From assembly GCA_934295165.1 (NCBI GenBank), contig CAKRAT010000075.1, positions 1 to 9,161 of the forward strand: 9,161 nt of DNA, given 5' to 3'. Source of the stretch: an uncultured Dorea sp. GTDB lineage: Bacteria > Bacillota > Clostridia > Lachnospirales > Lachnospiraceae. A program made the position numbers and the translations under genes. The notes under the pieces are model-generated. The model searched no databases, was not told the origin of the DNA, and saw nothing but the letters and a program-made list of their open reading frames with translations. Positions 5,222 to 9,161 of this stretch are shown here, piece by piece (the stretch's first letter is position 1; each line of letters starts with the position of its first letter).

Positions 5222-6370
5222 ATGTCTAATCAACTGGAAAAATTAAAAAGTAGTATTAAAAAAGAATACGTTGATAATTTTGAATTAAACCTGATGAAAT
5301 CATCAGGTTTTATTCCAGTTGACAAAAGACAGGGGAAGCTGTACACAATCATTAGCCAAAGAAGTTTGAAAGAAATTGAGGCAATAAGAGAAACGATATC
5401 TAAAAAAGTTCAGGCTTACGGTGGAGTTGAATTTATTCCGGTGGGAGATTCAATATTTGATGAAGTTTACAGTTATATAGATAATTTAATTAAAAATCCG
5501 GAAAGTGTTCAAAAAGACGAGAACCCAGTTACGGCTGAAGATATGCTTGTAACTATTGGTTGGATTACAAAAGAACAACTTCAAGATGCGCAAAAAATTG
5601 CTCAAGAAAAGGGGGTGCCACTTGATGCAATTTTTTATGAAAAAGAATATTTAACTAATGAACAAATAGTTTCTTATTTAAAGAAGAAATTTGGTTGTGA
5701 TGTAATTTCAAAAGCTAATATTAATGTTGATAAAACAATTTTGAAAATGTTGCCTGATGATTTTCTTGAAAAGAAAAAGGCAATTGTTATGTCAGTTCAA
5801 GATAACAAACTTGCAGTTGCAATGGTTAATCCAGCTGATAAGTATACAATTCGTGAAATATCACTTTCTACCGGACGTTCATTGAATGTATATTGTATTC
5901 CTTATTTTGAGTATGAACAGTACTTAAAAGAATATTATATGCAAAAGAAATCTGAGCAGGCAGCTAAAGAAACCGAAAGAATTATTCAAAGTATTGAGGA
6001 AGAAGCTGCACAATTCAACAATGAAGAGTCTTTGTGGACACAAGTAGAAAAAGAACTTCAAGATGCAAGTGGCAACGTTGCTAAATTCGTTTATAAAATT
6101 ATTACAGATGCGATTGATGCAAAAGCTTCCGATATACATATAGAACCTAGAATTGGTTATTATGTTGTTCGTGTACGTTCAGATGGTATTTTAAAAAAAG
6201 TATTGGAAATTCCTGGAAGTATTGAACAAGCAGTAATTACACGTTTTAAAGTTCTAGCTAGAATGAATATTGCTGAACATAGACGCCCACAGGACGGTAC
6301 TTTCTCTATTAAATATAATGATAGAATGTACGATTTTCGTATCAATACCTTGCCAGTTTCCGGTAAGTAG
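5222..6370 (+). CDS. N-terminal part of the GspE/PilB ATPase (382 residues to the TAG)
   Basis: This is what would be made if TAG terminates. Residues 1-90 form a mixed alpha/beta stretch (SGFIPVDKRQGKLYTIISQR, then GGVEFIPVG). Residues about 103-240 resemble an MshEN / T2SSE_N module (LVTIGWITKEQLQDAQKIAQ, YLTNEQIVSYLKKKFGCDVI, LAVAMVNPAD), which docks the ATPase on the inner-membrane assembly. The c-di-GMP-binding signature of MshEN (RLG... LG) is not preserved: the first position reads VTA and the later LG reads LD. A helical, charged linker spans 235-290, and the N2 domain begins at about 288 with KASDIHIEPR, VVRVRSDGIL and RRPQDGTF. The latter segments carry the Arg residues that contact nucleotide from the N2 side in this family. 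The fragment has no Walker motifs and should be inactive as an ATPase. Confidence 0.85.
   Translation: MSNQLEKLKSSIKKEYVDNFELNLMKSSGFIPVDKRQGKLYTIISQRSLKEIEAIRETISKKVQAYGGVEFIPVGDSIFDEVYSYIDNLIKNPESVQKDENPVTAEDMLVTIGWITKEQLQDAQKIAQEKGVPLDAIFYEKEYLTNEQIVSYLKKKFGCDVISKANINVDKTILKMLPDDFLEKKKAIVMSVQDNKLAVAMVNPADKYTIREISLSTGRSLNVYCIPYFEYEQYLKEYYMQKKSEQAAKETERIIQSIEEEAAQFNNEESLWTQVEKELQDASGNVAKFVYKIITDAIDAKASDIHIEPRIGYYVVRVRSDGILKKVLEIPGSIEQAVITRFKVLARMNIAEHRRPQDGTFSIKYNDRMYDFRINTLPVSGK
5287..5314 (+). terminator. Intragenic terminator-like hairpin in the ATPase gene
   Basis: The arms AAACCTGATGA (5287-5297) and TCATCAGGTTT (5300-5310) are perfectly complementary across only two bases, and T5311 and ATT (5312-5314) follow, so the right end reads GGTTTTATT. 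An A-rich left flank, a stem closed by CC/GG and a T-rich exit resemble a weak intrinsic terminator. It lies about 65 nt inside the coding sequence (codons 22-30). It could lower ATPase expression relative to the secretin, or act on translation. The T run is short, so termination would be partial at best. Confidence 0.35.
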
Positions 6371-7258
6371 AAGGTTGTAATTCGTATTCTAGCTCCTGCA
6401 GTAAGTTTGAAGACATCTGGTGATAAAATGATTATTGCTGGGGCATCAGATGATGATATCAAGAAAATTCATGATATGGTTCAATCACCAAATGGTATTA
6501 TCTTAACTTCTGGTCCTACAGGTTCTGGTAAAACGACAACACTTTATACCATATTAAAGGCTTTAAATAAAGAAGATGTTAATATTACTACAATTGAAGA
6601 CCCGATAGAAATTAAGCTGGAAGGTATTAACCAATCACAGGTTAACCCGAAGGCTGATATTACATTTGCGTCTTGTATGAGAGCGATTTTAAGACAAGAC
6701 CCTGACATTATTCTTATCGGTGAAATTCGTGACTTTGAAACTTTAGAAGTTGCTATTTCTGCAGCTCTTACTGGGCACTTGGTATTAAGTACAGTTCACA
6801 CAAACTCTGCGGCTGCAACAGTTACTCGTTTAATTGAAATGGGGGCAAAAGACTATTTAGTATCTTCTACCTTGACGGGGGTAATTGCTCAAAGACTTGT
6901 GCGTCGACTTTGTGATAAGTGCAAAGAAAGTTATTTCCCTACTGAGGAAGAAGTTAAACATATTACGACTAACCCAGAGGTTCAGCAACAGTTGCTTAAA
7001 ACTAAACTTTATAGAAAAAAAGGTTGCAAAGATTGTGGTTACTTAGGTTATACAGGACGTTTAGGTATTTATGAAGTTATGCCAATATCTAGAGAAATCA
7101 AAAAATTGATTGCTCAAGGTGCGCATGATATCGAGATTGAAGAAGCAGCTGTAGCTGCAGGTATGAAAACTCTTAAATTTTCTTGTCTAAATCACATTAT
7201 AAACGGTGTGACAACTACAAGTGAGTTTATAAGAGTTTTAGGTTATGCAAGCGACTAA
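6371..7258 (+). CDS. C-terminal ATPase core of GspE/PilB, downstream of the TAG
   Basis: It is in the same frame as the upstream part, numbered here as in the full protein. Walker A GPTGSGKT is at 431-438, the Asp box TTIEDPIE at 456-463, Walker B PDIILIGEIRD at 494-504 and the His box LTGHLVLSTVHTN at about 516-528. A zinc-binding tetracysteine follows: CDKC (564-567) and CKDC (602-605), typical of the GspE C-terminal metal domain. The C-terminus continues through YTGRLGIYEVMPIS to the TAA at 7258, a full-length end. If ribosomes restart, the first usable ATG is at 6428 (MIIAGASDDD), giving about 277 residues with the whole RecA-like core but no N2 domain. Only a poor ribosome site (TGGTG) precedes it, and the TTG at 6407 has nothing convincing upstream. 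I judge independent translation unlikely. Confidence 0.8.
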   Translation, partial: KVVIRILAPAVSLKTSGDKMIIAGASDDDIKKIHDMVQSPNGIILTSGPTGSGKTTTLYTILKALNKEDVNITTIEDPIEIKLEGINQSQVNPKADITFASCMRAILRQDPDIILIGEIRDFETLEVAISAALTGHLVLSTVHTNSAAATVTRLIEMGAKDYLVSSTLTGVIAQRLVRRLCDKCKESYFPTEEEVKHITTNPEVQQQLLKTKLYRKKGCKDCGYLGYTGRLGIYEVMPISREIKKLIAQGAHDIEIEEAAVAAGMKTLKFSCLNHIINGVTTTSEFIRVLGYASD

Positions 7259-7277
7259 GATTAATTAAGAGGTTTAT

Positions 7278-8477
7278 ATGCCAATATATTCGTATACAGC
7301 ACTAAAACAAGGAAAAGAAGTTGTAAGAGGCGAGGTTACTGCTTCAAATCTTAAAGATGCTCGTGATATTATCCGAAAAATGGGACTTGTTCCTACCAAG
7401 GTTAGTGAGTATTCTGATGCTAAGTCAAAAAAAGGACCAAATATATCATCGCTTTCTCTATCGGAGAAGATTGATTTTATATCGACCCTGCAAATCTTGT
7501 TAACTTCTGGTATTCCGGCGGTTGAATCTTTGATGTTCATGGAGCAAGAAGCTGCTAAGAAGAAAATTCGTGACATGTCAAGGATTTTGAAAACTCAAAT
7601 TATGGCAGGTTCGACTTTTGCGGATACTCTTGCCAGATATCCACAAGTATTTGGTTATATCTTTATCGGTTTGATTAAGGCTGGTGAAGAATCCGGTGAA
7701 CTTGAAAAAACTTTAGGACGTATTAAGGATTTGCTTACAAAACAAGCAAATATCAAGGGTAAAGTTATTGGTACTTTGATGTATCCGATGTTCGTTATTG
7801 TTTTGGCATTTTGTATTACGATAGTAATGCTTGTGTTTGTATTCCCTGCATTTAAGGAAATGTTTGAACAACAAGATAAAGCGTTGCCATTGATTACTTC
7901 TATTATGATTAATGCAGGCGATTATTTGAAAACTTATTGGTTTACAATTCCAATATTTATAGTGGCATTTTTCGCTTTCTGTTACATGATGATAAATTGG
8001 AAACCAGCAAGGGCGTTGTTGGATAGATTTGTGTTAAAAGTTCCACTTTTAAATAATTTGATTATGTATTCAAACTATTCTAACTTTTTGTCTGTAATGA
8101 GCGTATCTTATGATGCAGGTATCCCGATTGTTGACTGTTTACATTTGGCGGTAATTACTTTGACAAACTCTGTAATGCGTGAAAAAATGAGTGGAGCTAT
8201 TGTTAAGGTTCAACAAGGTTTGCAAGTGTCACAGGCGTTTAAATCAACAAAGATTGTACCAAAGATGCTTTTGTTCATGGTTGCAACTGGTGAACAATCT
8301 GGTCGTTTAGGTGATATGCTTGAAAAGGGCGTAAATTTCTTAGATAAAACTTTGGACGGTATTATTGATACAATGACAAAAATGATTGAACCGATTATGC
8401 TTATTGTAATTGGTAGTATCGTACTTGTTATGGCATTGGCTTTGTACTTACCATTGTTCCAGTCTTACATGAACTAA
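7278..8477 (+). CDS. Inner-membrane platform protein (GspF/PilC family)
   Basis: At 399 residues this is the standard family length. After a short N-terminal domain (PIYSYTALKQGKEVVRGEVT), two T2SSF helical domains follow. The first is at about 64-188 (IDFISTLQILLTSGIPAVESL, IKAGEESGELEKTL). The second is at about 265-392 (SNFLSVMSVSYDAGIPIVDCL, VATGEQSGRLGDMLEKGV). Three membrane segments are visible at about 164-192, 221-240 and 370-392. The duplicated L-x-S-G/D-A-G-I-P and G-E-x-S-G-x-L motifs are diagnostic. GspF/PilC sits at the centre of the ATPase hexamer and couples its rotation to pilin extraction from the membrane. AAGAGG lies 5 nt before the ATG and the gap from the ATPase stop is 19 nt. 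The gene is intact and fully conserved in its motifs, which argues that the system is, or very recently was, functional despite the TAG in the preceding gene. Confidence 0.96.
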   Translation: MPIYSYTALKQGKEVVRGEVTASNLKDARDIIRKMGLVPTKVSEYSDAKSKKGPNISSLSLSEKIDFISTLQILLTSGIPAVESLMFMEQEAAKKKIRDMSRILKTQIMAGSTFADTLARYPQVFGYIFIGLIKAGEESGELEKTLGRIKDLLTKQANIKGKVIGTLMYPMFVIVLAFCITIVMLVFVFPAFKEMFEQQDKALPLITSIMINAGDYLKTYWFTIPIFIVAFFAFCYMMINWKPARALLDRFVLKVPLLNNLIMYSNYSNFLSVMSVSYDAGIPIVDCLHLAVITLTNSVMREKMSGAIVKVQQGLQVSQAFKSTKIVPKMLLFMVATGEQSGRLGDMLEKGVNFLDKTLDGIIDTMTKMIEPIMLIVIGSIVLVMALALYLPLFQSYMN

Positions 8478-8498
8478 GTTACAAAAAGGAAATTATTC

Positions 8499-8780
8499 AT
8501 GGAAAATAATGAGATATTAGCATTATCAGCCTCCGCATGGCGAGAAAAAGTTTATATAGAAACTGCTGAGTTTATTATCAAAGGCTATGTTTTTATGCCT
8601 AAAATAGGTAAAAGGAATAGGCTTTTGTCAGAAATTTTGAATACTAATAAACAATTTATAGCTGTTAAAAACTGTACTTTAGAGTCGAAATTGATTCCAC
8701 AAAGAGATGTGGAAAGTCATGATTTTTTGCAGGTTAATATTTCTACAATTCTTATTATAAGGCCATTAAACGATGACTAA
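8499..8780 (+). CDS. Small protein of unknown function, possible DUF6812-like
   Basis: This 93-residue protein has no signal peptide or membrane helix, so it is probably cytoplasmic. The core reads REKVYIETAEFIIKGYVFMP, then KRNRLLSEILNTNKQFIAVKNC, ending in a hydrophobic strand NISTILIIRP. The layout is a strand pair with I-x-G-x-V-x-x-P, then an R-L-x-[SD]-x-L-N helix, then F-I-x-[VL]-x-[ND]. It resembles the small bacterial domain I know as DUF6812; the match is from memory and tentative. AAGGA lies 8 nt upstream of the ATG and the gap from gspF is 21 nt, so it is co-transcribed with the secretion genes. It sits where T2SS operons usually carry the major pseudopilin gspG, but it has no prepilin cleavage motif or N-terminal hydrophobic helix and so is not a pilin. 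Confidence 0.7.
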   Translation: MENNEILALSASAWREKVYIETAEFIIKGYVFMPKIGKRNRLLSEILNTNKQFIAVKNCTLESKLIPQRDVESHDFLQVNISTILIIRPLNDD

Positions 8781-9161
8781 AACTTATGTAATAACTGGTT
8801 CTGCGTCCGGAATTGGGCGAGCTTTGTTGAAGGAATTAGCTAAAGACAATGTTGTTTTTGCTGGTTATAGAAATCATAATCAGGAAAATGAATTAAAGGT
8901 GATTTCTTCTAATGTTTATCCATTTTATATAGATTATTCAAAACCTGAAACAATCAAACTTGCAACTGATTATTTAAGTTCAAAATGTACAAAAATTGAT
9001 ACTTTGATTAATATAGCAGGTTGTGTTGTAGCTGGACCTGTTGAAAGAATTGAGCCGTCTGAAATAAGAAGGCAATTTGATGTGAATGTTTTTGGGCATT
9101 TGGAATTTGCTCAAAGATTAATGGAGCTTTTGGACGAGGGAAAAATTATTAATATTAGTTC
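8773..9161 (+). CDS. Short-chain dehydrogenase/reductase (3' part beyond right edge)
   Basis: The first 129 codons of a classical SDR are present. YVITGSASGIG carries the TGxxxGxG cofactor-binding turn (residues 8-15), FYIDYSKPE (about 51-59) sits where the adenine-contacting Asp region lies, DTLINIAG carries the NxAG motif (80-83), and FDVNVFGHLEFAQ holds the conserved Asn (105). The strand KIINIS is reached at the window edge, so the catalytic Ser, Tyr and Lys fall outside. SDRs are NAD(P)-dependent oxidoreductases with a Rossmann fold; the substrate cannot be inferred. The ATG overlaps the end of the preceding gene by 8 nt (ATGACTAA), indicating translational coupling. It is a metabolic enzyme with no known part in secretion and probably rides on the operon. 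Confidence 0.9.
   Translation, partial: MTKTYVITGSASGIGRALLKELAKDNVVFAGYRNHNQENELKVISSNVYPFYIDYSKPETIKLATDYLSSKCTKIDTLINIAGCVVAGPVERIEPSEIRRQFDVNVFGHLEFAQRLMELLDEGKIINIS

Larger units (their letters stand above)
5222..7258 (+). pseudogene. GspE/PilB-type assembly ATPase gene with in-frame TAG at codon 383
   Basis: One continuous frame of 678 codons encodes a full-length type II secretion / type IV pilus ATPase, the hexameric cytoplasmic motor that powers (pseudo)pilus assembly through GspF. It is broken only by TAG at 6368-6370. Around it the protein reads RINTLPVSGK-stop-KVVIRIL; family members have a conserved Glu followed by Lys-Val-Val here, so TAG probably replaces GAG by one base change. 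There is no frameshift, and every later motif is intact. Taken literally the gene is disrupted, giving a 382-residue fragment without the ATPase core. The absence of decay, the intact downstream gspF and the TAG-A context leave readthrough, amber suppression or a sequence error open. I label it pseudogene only because of the stop; identity is certain and activity is not. The ribosome site is weak (AGAGA), so it may depend on coupling to the secretin gene. Confidence 0.85.

Noticed and set aside
6368..6370. Pyrrolysine or whole-genome TAG reassignment as the explanation for the internal stop
   Set aside because: The site is a conserved Glu in a family with no known pyrrolysine, two genes here end in TAG, and no other gene in the window has an internal TAG.
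6407..6430. Independent start (TTG 6407 or ATG 6428) for a separate ATPase gene
   Set aside because: Both are in the same frame as the upstream half and have poor ribosome sites, and the family motif runs unbroken across the TAG. One interrupted gene is the simpler reading.
6160..6462. Minus-strand frame of 100 codons across the TAG site
   Set aside because: It is antisense to strongly conserved ATPase sequence. The plus-strand protein motifs explain the region fully.
7274..7576. Minus-strand frame of 100 codons over the 5' end of the platform gene
   Set aside because: It is antisense to a clearly conserved GspF N-terminus and has no support of its own.
8695..8714. Inverted repeat TTCCACA ... 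TGTGGAA in the 93-residue gene
   Set aside because: It has 7-bp arms around a 6-base loop with no T run after it, within coding sequence and in frame with plausible residues. It is compatible with chance.

Overview
The window comes from an AT-rich genome and carries one main transcription unit: the core of a secretin-based envelope machine of the type II secretion / type IV pilus superfamily. The outer-membrane secretin implies a diderm bacterium. Low GC, protein style and gene order suggest an uncultured gut-type lineage related to Cyanobacteria (Vampirovibrionia/Melainabacteria, Gastranaerophilales). That placement is an impression from the sequence, not a search result.

Layout. Positions 1-1643 (minus strand) hold the start of a membrane-anchored TPR protein whose C-terminus lies beyond the left edge. 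Divergent from it, 1745-2335 (plus) encodes a small exported protein of unknown function. The gap 2336-2676 has two parts: a compact, GC-rich (53% by hand count over 2351-2450), hairpin-dense element ending in a REP-like GTAG-plus-hairpin unit, then an AT-rich promoter region with an extended -10 promoter overlapped by a 12-bp palindrome. From 2677 to the right edge all genes are on the plus strand and tightly packed: a GspC/PilP-like connector (2677-3348), the secretin GspD/PilQ (3345-5216), the assembly ATPase GspE/PilB (5222-7258), the platform protein GspF/PilC (7278-8477), a 93-residue protein of unknown function (8499-8780) and the first 129 codons of a short-chain dehydrogenase (8773 to the edge). 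Spacings of -8 to +21 nt and several overlaps point to an operon.

How the genes fit together. The ATPase drives the platform protein in the inner membrane to assemble or retract a (pseudo)pilus. The connector links the inner membrane to the secretin, which forms the outer-membrane channel. No pilin or pseudopilin, prepilin peptidase or PilM/N/O-type gene is visible here, so they must be encoded elsewhere.

Most notable observation: the ATPase frame is interrupted by one in-frame TAG (6368-6370), exactly where the family has a conserved Glu. The frame resumes at once, with all ATPase motifs intact and no sign of decay. This may be a recent nonsense mutation, a sequence error, or genuine amber readthrough. 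A second oddity in the same gene is a 24-nt perfect inverted repeat followed by a T-rich run, about 65 nt into the coding sequence, which resembles an intragenic attenuator.
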